Assembly (NCBI GenBank): GCA_947497755.1 | Contig: CANMHT010000001.1 | Location: 124,001-188,000, forward strand | Origin: an uncultured Polaribacter sp. | Lineage (GTDB): Bacteria > Bacteroidota > Bacteroidia > Flavobacteriales > Flavobacteriaceae | Length of the DNA stretch: 64,000 nt | Direction: 5' to 3' | Part shown: positions 27,265 to 35,387 of the stretch, one piece after another | Position numbering within the stretch: the stretch's first letter is position 1 | Layout: each line of letters begins with the position of its first letter | The notes under the pieces: generated by a model | The model's database searches: none | Seen by the model: only the letters and a program-made list of their open reading frames with translations | Told to the model about the DNA's origin: nothing | Program-made: the position numbers and the translations under genes

Positions 27265-27888
27265 ATGAAAAAAATAACACTATTATTAGCGCTAATTTTT
27301 GCAGTAAACTTAACTGCGCAAAATCAATATGAAAAGGGAATGAACAAAGCTTTTGAGCTTTGGGGAACACAAAAAAACAAAGAAGCAGCTCAATTGTTTG
27401 AAAGAATTGCAAATGCAGAAAAAGACAATTGGTTACCACCATACTACGCTGCTACTGTTTTAATTATTGATGGTTTTGCTATTAGAGACGAAGCAAAATT
27501 AACAGCACATTTAAATAAAGCACAAGCATTGTTAGATAAAGCAACAGCAATTTCTAAAGATAATCCAGAGATTATTATTACTCAAGCTTTATTAAATACT
27601 GTTTATGTAGCTTTTGATGGGCAAAAATACGGAATGAAGTTATCTGGAGAGAATATTCAACTGTATACGAAAGCTTTAAAAATTGCACCGAACAATCCTA
27701 GAGTTGTTTTTGCAAAAGCACAATGGGATATTGGTGGAGCAAAATTCTTTGGACAATCAACAGAACCATTTTGTAAAGAAATTAAACGAGCTATCGAATT
27801 GTTTAAAAAAGAAAAAAAGAAAGGGAAATTTCATCCTTTTGGCGGAGTAGAAAGAGCAGAAGAAGCCTTAAAGCAATGTGGTAAATAA
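27265..27888 (+). CDS. Exported TPR-like protein
   Basis: A 207-residue protein with a signal peptide (MKKITLLLALIFAVNLTAQ) and helical repeats of tetratricopeptide type (KAFELWGTQKNKEAAQLFERIANAEKDN, and later ALKIAPNNPRVVFAKAQWDIGG). I set the start at ATG 27265, which begins the signal peptide, and not at ATG 27241. It ends the TonB receptor-DUF2141-TPR group and is followed by a terminator. It probably scaffolds or binds something in the periplasm. Confidence 0.8.
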   Translation: MKKITLLLALIFAVNLTAQNQYEKGMNKAFELWGTQKNKEAAQLFERIANAEKDNWLPPYYAATVLIIDGFAIRDEAKLTAHLNKAQALLDKATAISKDNPEIIITQALLNTVYVAFDGQKYGMKLSGENIQLYTKALKIAPNNPRVVFAKAQWDIGGAKFFGQSTEPFCKEIKRAIELFKKEKKKGKFHPFGGVERAEEALKQCGK

Positions 27889-27911
27889 TACCAATACTAT
27901 TTTGTAAAAGT

Positions 27912-27941
27912 AAAAGCCTTTATCATTTGATAAAGGCTTTT
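27912..27941. terminator. Bidirectional intrinsic terminator
   Basis: A 13-bp perfect stem AAAAGCCTTTATC / GATAAAGGCTTTT with a 4-nt loop sits between two convergent genes and can serve both strands. Confidence 0.9.
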
Positions 27942-27945
27942 GTAT

Positions 27946-28551
27946 TTATTGAATATTACTAAATACGTATTTCATTTCTGTGGCAATTTGTATGCTCCTT
28001 TCTGAATACATTTTTTCTTGATCAGGAGAATTGTCAAATGCTTTTGGGTCTTCATAAGTAACTGGAATTCTTTTTTCAGCTCCAGCAATAAACGGACAAC
28101 CTTCATCTGCTTGTGAACAAGTTAGTACAGCTCCAAATTCTGATGAAGGATTGAATGCATTGTCAAAAGTTTTTGAAAAACCAATAATTGGAGGTGCATT
28201 TTCTGCATATTTTATTGCATAAACAGGATTGCTAGTTTCTGATACTTTCTGAATTTGAAACCCTACATTTTCTAACGTGTTTTTTGCAGCAATAAAAAGA
28301 GCTGTTGCTTCTGTTCCACCAGAATAACTATCAATATCAATAGCATAATAAGCAGCCATGGTTTGTGCCCAAACTTGTCCTAAATGACTCCTTCTAGAGT
28401 TGTGTGTACAAATAAAATTTAATCTAGTTTTTTTAGATGTACTCACTTTTTCTTGTACATAATCAATTAAGGGTTGTAATACCGCTTTCCTTTCTTGAGA
28501 AATCGAATTGATGTCTAAAACTTCAATTACTTGTTGTATTTGTGTATACAT
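27946..28551 (-). CDS. Arsenate reductase-like, low-molecular-weight phosphatase fold
   Basis: A 201-residue protein with the phosphatase/arsenate-reductase loop CX5R in FICTHNSRRSHLGQ and the resolving cysteine pair CSQADEGCP, which match thioredoxin-coupled ArsC. It would reduce arsenate to arsenite in the cytoplasm. The N-terminal ~45 residues are a helical extension. It is 12 bases downstream of a DUF6428 gene and in the same group as an arsR gene, which supports the assignment. No arsenite exporter gene follows within the window. Confidence 0.85.
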   Translation of the reverse strand: MYTQIQQVIEVLDINSISQERKAVLQPLIDYVQEKVSTSKKTRLNFICTHNSRRSHLGQVWAQTMAAYYAIDIDSYSGGTEATALFIAAKNTLENVGFQIQKVSETSNPVYAIKYAENAPPIIGFSKTFDNAFNPSSEFGAVLTCSQADEGCPFIAGAEKRIPVTYEDPKAFDNSPDQEKMYSERSIQIATEMKYVFSNIQ

Positions 28552-28563
28552 TCTTTTAAGTTT

Positions 28564-29031
28564 TTAGCAGCAACCAGAACCAGGTGCGCAAGCATTAGCT
28601 GTTTGTAATTCATTTAAAGATACCTTCTTTTTTACAGGAGGAATATTGCATTTATCTTTTGCCAAACAATCGGTTTGCTTTGTGGTAAGTAAAAAGTTTT
28701 TACCATCAAAGTCCAATCCGTATTTACCAATTGTTGGTCCTTGGTATTCCACCTCAATTTCTAAATCTTCAATATTCAAAACATTTTCAGAAAGCTCTAT
28801 AATATGAACAAGTTTTTCTGGATGTAATCTGTGATCATAATCATCTGCATCCCATAATTGAAAATTAACAACTTCCTCATTGCGAACAGTTCCTCCACAA
28901 TCAATAAAATGTTTGCTAACTTTTCCTACTTCCGTTACATGAAAGTGGCTAGGTACTAATGAACCGTCTGGTAATTGAAAAGCAATTTGCTCTAATTGTC
29001 CTAAGTGATTTTTAATTTCTGATAATTTCAT
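28564..29031 (-). CDS. DUF6428 family protein
   Basis: A 155-residue soluble protein of the DUF6428 family, which accompanies ArsR/ArsC genes in Bacteroidota. The sequence LPDGSLVPSHFHVTEVGKVSKHFIDCGGTVR is characteristic. It ends in a cysteine-rich tail (CLAKDKCNIPP and CAPGSGCC) that could bind arsenite or another thiophilic metal; this is inference. A near-copy of the arsR operator lies 19 bases upstream of its ATG. Confidence 0.8.
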   Translation of the reverse strand: MKLSEIKNHLGQLEQIAFQLPDGSLVPSHFHVTEVGKVSKHFIDCGGTVRNEEVVNFQLWDADDYDHRLHPEKLVHIIELSENVLNIEDLEIEVEYQGPTIGKYGLDFDGKNFLLTTKQTDCLAKDKCNIPPVKKKVSLNELQTANACAPGSGCC

Positions 29032-29049
29032 TTTTATATAATTTGTTGT

Positions 29050-29071
29050 ATTGTATTATTACGATTAATAA
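29050..29071 (-). promoter_or_regulatory. Second ArsR operator copy, between arsR and the DUF6428 gene
   Basis: These 22 bases match the arsR upstream site (29436-29457) at 20 of 22 positions, including an identical 15-mer TATTACGATTAATAA in the plus-strand reading. The overlapping -7 element is poorer here, so it may be a second repressor site or an internal promoter. Confidence 0.6.
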
Positions 29072-29083
29072 GTGTAAATTTTT

Positions 29084-29416
29084 TTAACAGCATTCGCCTT
29101 TGTCATTAACTCGTTGACTAAAGAAAGAAGCAAATAAATGAGAAGTTTCATTCCAAAATTCTTGATCGATACAGTAGCAAACACTTGTTCCTTCAACTGT
29201 TCCTTTGATAATTCCGAGTTTTTTTAGTTCTTTTAAATGTTGAGAAATGGTAGGCTGTGCCAATCCAATAACTTCTACCAAATCTCCACAAATACAAGAA
29301 TCTATCTTAAATAAATGCTGTAAAATTGCTACTCGAGCTGGATGTCCAAAAGCTTTTGCAATCGAAGCAATTTTGTTTTGCTGATCTGTGAATATTTCAG
29401 TTTTTGTGATTCCCAT
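29084..29416 (-). CDS. arsR: ArsR family metalloregulator
   Basis: A 110-residue winged-helix repressor. The metal-sensing motif in the recognition-helix region is CICGDL (compare ELCVCDL in ArsR), within IDSCICGDLVEVIGLAQPTISQHLKELKKLGI, and the C-terminus adds ECC. It should repress its own operon until arsenite or antimonite binds the cysteines. Downstream are the DUF6428 gene and arsenate reductase. Duplicated operators flank it. Confidence 0.9.
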   Translation of the reverse strand: MGITKTEIFTDQQNKIASIAKAFGHPARVAILQHLFKIDSCICGDLVEVIGLAQPTISQHLKELKKLGIIKGTVEGTSVCYCIDQEFWNETSHLFASFFSQRVNDKGECC

Positions 29417-29435
29417 ATGATTTATTAATTATTAT

Positions 29436-29470
29436 ATTGCAATATTACGATTAATAAAAAAACTGCACAA
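29436..29470 (-). promoter_or_regulatory. arsR promoter with overlapping operator
   Basis: On the minus strand, TTG (29470-29468), 20 bases, and TAATATTG (29447-29440) form a Bacteroidota-type promoter. The -7 overlaps the operator copy at 29436-29457, which contains the palindromes ATATTGCAATAT and ATTACGATTAAT. Repressor binding would block RNA polymerase. Confidence 0.65.
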
Positions 29471-29540
29471 GAAAAATTTATTTTTTTATTAGTTGCTTTT
29501 GGTGAATCTACTATTGTTAGTAGAAATGAGTATAATAATT

Positions 29541-30491
29541 TTAGAAATTCTTATTCTTAACTTGAATAATTTCTGCGGCGATACTTACAGCAATTTCCTC
29601 TGGAGTCTGACTTTTGATAGGAATACCAATAGGAGCAAAAACCTGATTCAATTCTTCAATTGTAAAACCTTCTTTTTGCATGACTTCCCACATGGTTTTT
29701 AATTTAGCTTTACTACCAAGAACACCTAAGAATTTGTAGTTATTTCTGATCAATTTAGAAAGAATCAGTTTGTCATCGGTATATTTATTAGTCATGATTG
29801 TTACATAACTATCATTTCCTTCTTTGATAAAGTTTGTGATGTTATGATAATCAATAACTTCTTTTTTATGGGCAAAAGAATTAATTTCTAAAGTGTTTAA
29901 ATTTTCTCTATTGTCAAAAACTACCACATAAAAATCAAGTTGTCTAAACAATTGAGAAACAGCCAAACCAACATGACCACCACCTACGATATAAATAGTT
30001 TCTTTAAAACCTATTAATTCTTTAAAAGTCCAATTTTCTTCAGAATGAATGGTTGCTTGGTATTTTTCTGAGATTGTATCTTTAGTAAAATCAATATCAG
30101 AAGGAGAGAAGCACAAGGTAAGTTGTTGTTTGTTTTCTAAGCAATGAATTAATTGATGAATTAATGGAAGATGAGAGGCGTTTAAAGGATGAAAAACAAC
30201 GGTTTGTTCTCCAGAGCAAATCATGCCAGATTTATCTTTTCCTTTTCCTTGGTGAATCTGCTTTTTGTAAAATATTTTTTCAATCTTTTGAGCTAATAAT
30301 ATTTTTACTTCTTCAACCAAAGCAAATTCCATCACACCACCACCTACAGATCCATAAATAAAGCCATCATCAGCAACTAGCATTTTAAAACCTTTTCTTC
30401 CAGGAGAACTTCCAGCGTTTTGAATAACTGTTAAAAGGTATACTTTTTTATCTTCTTGTAATTGTGTTAAAAGCTGTTGCCAGAATTTCAT
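29541..30491 (-). CDS. xdhC: XdhC-type molybdenum cofactor insertion protein
   Basis: A 316-residue XdhC. The N-terminal XdhC/CoxI domain has VIQNAGSSPGRKGFKMLVADDG and SVGGGVMEFALVEE; the C-terminal half has a Rossmann motif (IYIVGGGHVGLAVSQLF) and GVLGSKAKLKTM. XdhC binds the molybdenum cofactor, directs its sulfuration and inserts it into xanthine dehydrogenase. It is the last gene of the xdh group, 6 bases after the Mpv17-like gene. Confidence 0.92.
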   Translation of the reverse strand: MKFWQQLLTQLQEDKKVYLLTVIQNAGSSPGRKGFKMLVADDGFIYGSVGGGVMEFALVEEVKILLAQKIEKIFYKKQIHQGKGKDKSGMICSGEQTVVFHPLNASHLPLIHQLIHCLENKQQLTLCFSPSDIDFTKDTISEKYQATIHSEENWTFKELIGFKETIYIVGGGHVGLAVSQLFRQLDFYVVVFDNRENLNTLEINSFAHKKEVIDYHNITNFIKEGNDSYVTIMTNKYTDDKLILSKLIRNNYKFLGVLGSKAKLKTMWEVMQKEGFTIEELNQVFAPIGIPIKSQTPEEIAVSIAAEIIQVKNKNF

Positions 30492-30497
30492 AAAAGC

Positions 30498-30986
30498 TTA
30501 TTTAAAAATGGTTTCGCTTAGTGCATAATAAATTGCCATTAAGGCAGAAAAAATAGCACTAGCTAAAAATCTCCAACGCAAATAAATCTTATTTTGTATT
30601 ACATAATTAGCAATAAATGAAATTGGAATATTTACTAAAAAAGACAAACTTGCTATTTGCAATAAATTTAAATCTATTTGTTTAAAATTCCCAGAAAATA
30701 ATTTAATAAATACTAAATGACGCCAAATCCATAAAGGATTAAAATAAATGATTGCCAAACTAGTTTTTGTAAATGTCTTTTTAATTCCATTTAATGATTT
30801 CGTTTTTCGCTCAATCCATGCAAAATAGTTGGGAATTTCAAAAGCATAAATGGTAGCACCAATAAGTATCATTCCGAGTAATCTATATAACTTAAACTCT
30901 TCCAACAAAAGAGCTGCAATAGTATCTCCAGCACTATAAATAAGTGCACCTTTAAGAATATTTTGTTTGGAATAAGTAAAACGCAT
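30498..30986 (-). CDS. Mpv17/PMP22-like membrane protein in the xdh operon
   Basis: A 162-residue protein of about four transmembrane helices. The opening (ILKGALIYSAGDTIAALLLEEFKLYRLLGMILIGATIY) and the ending (NIPISFIANYVIQNKIYLRWRFLASAIFSALMAIYYALSE) follow the layout of eukaryotic Mpv17/PMP22 proteins, including GD in helix 1 and the last-helix pattern. Similarity is by eye and moderate. It lies between xdhB (10 bases) and xdhC (6 bases), so it is cotranscribed with xanthine dehydrogenase. A purine or metabolite transport role is only a guess. Confidence 0.6.
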   Translation of the reverse strand: MRFTYSKQNILKGALIYSAGDTIAALLLEEFKLYRLLGMILIGATIYAFEIPNYFAWIERKTKSLNGIKKTFTKTSLAIIYFNPLWIWRHLVFIKLFSGNFKQIDLNLLQIASLSFLVNIPISFIANYVIQNKIYLRWRFLASAIFSALMAIYYALSETIFK

Positions 30987-30996
30987 TAAAAGAATT

Positions 30997-33249
30997 CTAT
31001 TTCTCGTACAAGCTCATCAATACTTTTTCTGGAGTAAATGGAGCATCAAATTTTAATTGATAGTTTTTATTAAAAGCTTTTACAGCATACTGAATTGCGA
31101 AATAAGCACCAATTCCATACATCAATGGAGGTTCTCCAACAGCTTTAGATTTTTTTATTGCCAATGGATTTCCTTCAGTTTCTAAAGGAAGAATGTTCAC
31201 GTTTTTAGCAGCAGAAAAAACATCAGGAACTTTATAAGTAGATAAAGTATTTGAAAGTAATTTTCCTTGAGTATTGTATGAAATTTCTTCCAAAGTCATC
31301 CAGCCAATTCCTTGTGCAAGAGCTCCTTCAACTTGTCCAATATCAATACCAATATTCATACTTTTACCAAAATCGTGTACAATATTTACAGCATCAATTT
31401 CATAAGTGCCTCGTATACAATCCACAGTAACAGTAGTTATTGCTGTACCATATACATGGTAAGCAAAAGGATGTCCTTTTTCTTTACTTTTATCAAAATG
31501 AATTACAGGTGTAGCGTAATGAGCATTTTCTGTTAAAGCAACTCTTTCTAACATGGCTTGAGCTATCAAAGCTTCCCAAGTTAAGGTTGATTTTTCTCCA
31601 TTAACCAAAATACAATCATTATCAAAACCAATACTGTTTGCATTGGTAGAAAGTATGTTTGCTGCTACTTTTTGTAATCGATTTATCAAATTATTACAAG
31701 CTTTTTCAACGGCTTTTCCGTTCAGGTCAGCAGTTGCACTAGCTGCAGAAGGAGAAGTGTTGGCAACACGAGTAGTGTTTGTACTTTCTAACTTTACTTT
31801 ATGAGGAGAAATACCAAAAATTTCTTGAGCAACTTGTAGCATTTTGGTATTTACACTTTGTCCCATTTCTACTGCTCCTGTACTAACACCAACACTACCA
31901 TCTTGATAAATGTGAATCAAAGCTCTTGCATGATTCATAGGTGTGTTGGTAAAAGAAATTCCGAATGCAATTGGCATTAAAGAAATTCCTTTTTTTGTAT
32001 GAGAATTGTTAGTATTATATTGGTCTACTTCTTTTTGTAAATCACTTAAATTAAAAGTATTTTTTGCTGTATTCCATGCTTTTATAGCTTGTACTTCTGT
32101 AACAATTTGACCATACGAAAACTCATCATTTTCTTTAAGTAAATTGGCTTCTTGAATTTGACATTTATCAATACCAAGTTTATCTGCAGCATCAGCAATA
32201 GCACTTTCAATAACAAACATTCCTTGCGGACCACCAAAACCTCTAAATGCTGTATTTGGTGGTAAGTTGGTTTTACAACTATAGACTGTTGTTTGAACAT
32301 TTGGAATATAATAACTATTGGTAGCATGAAACAATGTACGTTCTGCAATTGCTGGAGATAAATCTGCAGCAGCACCAGAATTTTGTAAGAACTCTACTTC
32401 AAATGCTTTGATTTTTAAGTCTTTAGTTAATCCAATTTTAAAGAATGAATTGTAAGGATGACGTTTACCTGTCATTCGTAAGTCATCATGTCTATTTAAA
32501 ATGTACTTAACGGGTTTGTTTAAATGTTGTACAGCTACTGCAGCCATCACTGCCCATGGAGTAGCTTGATCTTCTTTCCCTCCAAATCCACCACCTAAAC
32601 GAATTACGTCTACTTCAATTTTATGCATTGGTATTCCTAATACTTTTGCAGCAGTTTTTTGAACTTGAGTAGGGCCTTGAGTAGAAGAAGTAATTTTGAT
32701 TGTTCCGTTTTCTTTCGGCTCTACATAACAACCTTGAGTCTCTAAATACAAATGTTCTTGTCCGTTAGAAAAGGTTTCTCCTTCAAAAACATAATCACAA
32801 GTATTGAATGCTTCTGAGCTATTTCCTAAACTAAAAGATCTAGGAGCATTGATAAAACTACCTTTATCTTTGGCTTCTTTTGCTGTTGTAATTACAGGCA
32901 ATTCTTCTATTTTAATCTCAATTAAAGTGCGTGCTTTTTTTGCAATACTTTCAGAAGTTGCTACAATAAAAGCAATAGGTTGCCCCCAAAAGTGTACTTC
33001 ATCTTCTGCCCAAAGAGGCTCGTCTGGTAGGATGCCTCCAATTTGATTTTCACCCAAAATATCTTTATAGGTAAATATCTTTACAACGCCATCTATAGCT
33101 TCTGCTTTGCTATAATCTATGCGTGAAATTTTTCCATGTGCTTTTGGCGAATCATAACACAATCCATACAAAGTGTCTTGTCTAGTCATTAAATCATCTA
33201 CAAAAAGAGATTCACCACGAAGATGCGTATAACTGTCTATGTTTTTCAT
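30997..33249 (-). CDS. xdhB: Xanthine dehydrogenase, molybdopterin-binding large subunit
   Basis: A 750-residue molybdenum hydroxylase subunit, which oxidises hypoxanthine and xanthine. The Moco-contact segments include LGGGFGGKEDQATPWA, AFRGFGGPQGMF and the catalytic-glutamate loop KAVGEPPLMYGIG. The first ~110 residues are the a/b hammerhead domain. Its start overlaps the xdhA stop by four bases, so the subunits are translationally coupled. Confidence 0.94.
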   Translation of the reverse strand: MKNIDSYTHLRGESLFVDDLMTRQDTLYGLCYDSPKAHGKISRIDYSKAEAIDGVVKIFTYKDILGENQIGGILPDEPLWAEDEVHFWGQPIAFIVATSESIAKKARTLIEIKIEELPVITTAKEAKDKGSFINAPRSFSLGNSSEAFNTCDYVFEGETFSNGQEHLYLETQGCYVEPKENGTIKITSSTQGPTQVQKTAAKVLGIPMHKIEVDVIRLGGGFGGKEDQATPWAVMAAVAVQHLNKPVKYILNRHDDLRMTGKRHPYNSFFKIGLTKDLKIKAFEVEFLQNSGAAADLSPAIAERTLFHATNSYYIPNVQTTVYSCKTNLPPNTAFRGFGGPQGMFVIESAIADAADKLGIDKCQIQEANLLKENDEFSYGQIVTEVQAIKAWNTAKNTFNLSDLQKEVDQYNTNNSHTKKGISLMPIAFGISFTNTPMNHARALIHIYQDGSVGVSTGAVEMGQSVNTKMLQVAQEIFGISPHKVKLESTNTTRVANTSPSAASATADLNGKAVEKACNNLINRLQKVAANILSTNANSIGFDNDCILVNGEKSTLTWEALIAQAMLERVALTENAHYATPVIHFDKSKEKGHPFAYHVYGTAITTVTVDCIRGTYEIDAVNIVHDFGKSMNIGIDIGQVEGALAQGIGWMTLEEISYNTQGKLLSNTLSTYKVPDVFSAAKNVNILPLETEGNPLAIKKSKAVGEPPLMYGIGAYFAIQYAVKAFNKNYQLKFDAPFTPEKVLMSLYEK

Positions 33250-34649
33250 GATGTTGCAAGTTTTTGTAGTTGAAATTTAGATGGAAATAACATTATAAAG
33301 TGTGCAAAAAATAACTGTTTTGCTAGTAGTCTTTTGTAAGAAGTTGTTCCTCTTACATCACTAATCGGACTTATTTCTGATTGCATGATTTTTTCAGCGG
33401 CAATAATTGTTTCTATATCTAATGATTTGTTATATAAAAAAGCAGCAGTTTTTTCTAAATATTTCGGAATTGCAGAAACACCTCCAACTGAAAAATGAGC
33501 CTCTAGAATTGTATTTTCTTCTAAGGTGATTTTTCCAGCAGCATTTACACTTGCAATATCTAAATGTGTACGTTTGCTTACTTTTTCAAAGTTAAAATGT
33601 GTGTTTTTAGAAAAAACAGGAAAAGAAATACTTTTAATGATTTCATTTTCGGCTAAATCAAATTTTTTATAATCTGTATGAAAGTCTTTAAAAGCTAAGT
33701 TTCTTTCGTTATGATTAGTGTCAGTAATAACTAAAGTTGCATTTAAAGCTAAAAAGAAAATAGACATGTCTCCGATAGGAGAAGCATTGACAAAGTTTCC
33801 TCCTAAGGACCCCATATTTCTAATTTGCTCTGAAGAAACTAACTTTAAAAACTGAGATAACTGAGGAAACAGTGTTTGTAATTTTTTATTGTTTGCAATT
33901 TGAGTAACTGTTGTATTTGCACCAATTGTACATATTGTATCTGTAAAAGAAATCCCATTTAAGTTTGAGTTGTAAGATAAAAGATGCATTTTTTTTGTAG
34001 CCATTTCATCGGCAAAACGAACAAATAAATCTGTTCCATTAGCAACTTTAATACCTGTGGTATCTGGTTTTTTAGGAACAATTTTTTTTAATCTTTCTGG
34101 AATGTCTTTAAAATAACTAGGAATAAAATTATTTGCAATTAACCAATCTATTGAATCTTTCTCTTCTTTTTTTGAGAGCTTTTCTTCAATCGTAAATCCA
34201 GCTTTTTCAATAGATTTATATCCTGTACATCTACAAATATTTCCACTAATGGCATCATTACAAGTAGTCGTACTGTTTTCTTGTAGTGAAAAGTTAGTCA
34301 TAGAAACCACAAAACCAGGTGTACAAAAGCCACATTGAGTAGCATAATGATCTGCCATAGCTTGTTGTGGAAAAGTTAATGAAGAAGGTAGATTTATTCC
34401 TTCAATAGAAACTATGTGTTTTCCATGTGCATTTCCTAAAGGAGAAATACAAGAAGTGATGGATTGATATGTAACTGTGTTTTCTTCTGTTAAGCTACCA
34501 ACTAGTACTGTACAAGCTCCACAATCACCTTCTCTACAGCCAATTTTAGTGCCTTTTAAATGTTGATATTCTCGTATAAAATCTAATAAAGTAACTCCAT
34601 TGTTTACCTCGGTAATTATTACCTTGTCGTTTAGTATAAATTCTGTCAT
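33246..34649 (-). CDS. xdhA: Xanthine dehydrogenase small subunit (2Fe-2S and FAD domains)
   Basis: A 467-residue subunit fusing two 2Fe-2S domains and an FAD domain. The plant-type cluster is in GCREGDCGACTVL, the second cluster in CGFCTPGFVVSM and ICRCTGYKSIEKAG. The FAD domain follows from about residue 190, with MGSLGGNFVNASPIGDMS. It carries electrons from the Mo site to NAD+. I chose ATG 34649 over a TTG two codons upstream. It heads the xdhA-xdhB-Mpv17-like-xdhC operon. Confidence 0.94.
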   Translation of the reverse strand: MTEFILNDKVIITEVNNGVTLLDFIREYQHLKGTKIGCREGDCGACTVLVGSLTEENTVTYQSITSCISPLGNAHGKHIVSIEGINLPSSLTFPQQAMADHYATQCGFCTPGFVVSMTNFSLQENSTTTCNDAISGNICRCTGYKSIEKAGFTIEEKLSKKEEKDSIDWLIANNFIPSYFKDIPERLKKIVPKKPDTTGIKVANGTDLFVRFADEMATKKMHLLSYNSNLNGISFTDTICTIGANTTVTQIANNKKLQTLFPQLSQFLKLVSSEQIRNMGSLGGNFVNASPIGDMSIFFLALNATLVITDTNHNERNLAFKDFHTDYKKFDLAENEIIKSISFPVFSKNTHFNFEKVSKRTHLDIASVNAAGKITLEENTILEAHFSVGGVSAIPKYLEKTAAFLYNKSLDIETIIAAEKIMQSEISPISDVRGTTSYKRLLAKQLFFAHFIMLFPSKFQLQKLATS

Positions 34650-34738
34650 AAGCAAAGGGCAAGATACAAAAATGTTAGAATATTGAGATTTTTTTTAAGA
34701 AATCAGTCTTAGTTTTTCTTTTAAGAAGAGCTGTTTTC

Positions 34739-34746
34739 TATTTTTG
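34739..34746 (+). promoter_or_regulatory. -7 promoter element before the formyl-THF cyclo-ligase gene
   Basis: TATTTTTG is a perfect Bacteroidota -7 box, 25 bases before the ATG. No TTG is found at the -33 position, so the promoter is only partly supported. Confidence 0.4.
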
Positions 34747-34771
34747 TTTATCGAGAATTTAGGTAGCAATT

Positions 34772-35311
34772 ATGGAAGTTATTAAAGAGAAAAAAGCATT
34801 AAGAACTCATATTAAAAATGAGAGAGAAGCAATTAATAAAGAGTTTAAGTTAGCTTACGATACTGCTATCTGTGATAAATTAGATGTATTAATTTCCAAT
34901 AAAAATTGTCAAGTCGTTCATGCGTATATTCCGATGGAAAATGAAATTGATATAAGACCATTACTAGCAAAATTATTAGCAAAAGGGATTAAAGTAATAA
35001 CACCAAAAACATTAAAAAATAGAGAATTACAGCATTTAGAGTTAACTTCTTTAGATAGTTTAGAAGACGGAATTTATGGTACATCTCACCCTGCAGATGC
35101 AAAAGTTTATTCAGACTCCTTTGATTTAATTATTGTACCAGGTTTGGCATTTGATGCTAAAAATTACAGATTGGGTTATGGCGGTGGTTATTACGATACT
35201 TTTTTAGCAAAACATAGTCACGCATTTACTGTTGGTATTGGATATCCATTTCAGAAAATAGCTAAAGTTCCTAGAGAAAAACATGACGCTTGTTTGGATT
35301 TAATACTTTAG
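34772..35311 (+). CDS. 5-formyltetrahydrofolate cyclo-ligase
   Basis: A 179-residue enzyme that converts 5-formyl-THF to 5,10-methenyl-THF with ATP, keeping the folate pool usable. Recognition is by the C-terminal motif VPGLAFDAKNYRLGYGGGYYDTFLA and the N-terminal basic helix KKALRTHIKNEREAI. Length is normal. It stands alone between the divergent xdh operon and a convergent hydrolase gene. Confidence 0.93.
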   Translation: MEVIKEKKALRTHIKNEREAINKEFKLAYDTAICDKLDVLISNKNCQVVHAYIPMENEIDIRPLLAKLLAKGIKVITPKTLKNRELQHLELTSLDSLEDGIYGTSHPADAKVYSDSFDLIIVPGLAFDAKNYRLGYGGGYYDTFLAKHSHAFTVGIGYPFQKIAKVPREKHDACLDLIL

Positions 35312-35387
35312 TCTAAATTTTAAAAAAGAAAAGTCTAAAGAAACGATTGTTTACTTTAAACTTTTCCACTTTTTAACACATTAATCA

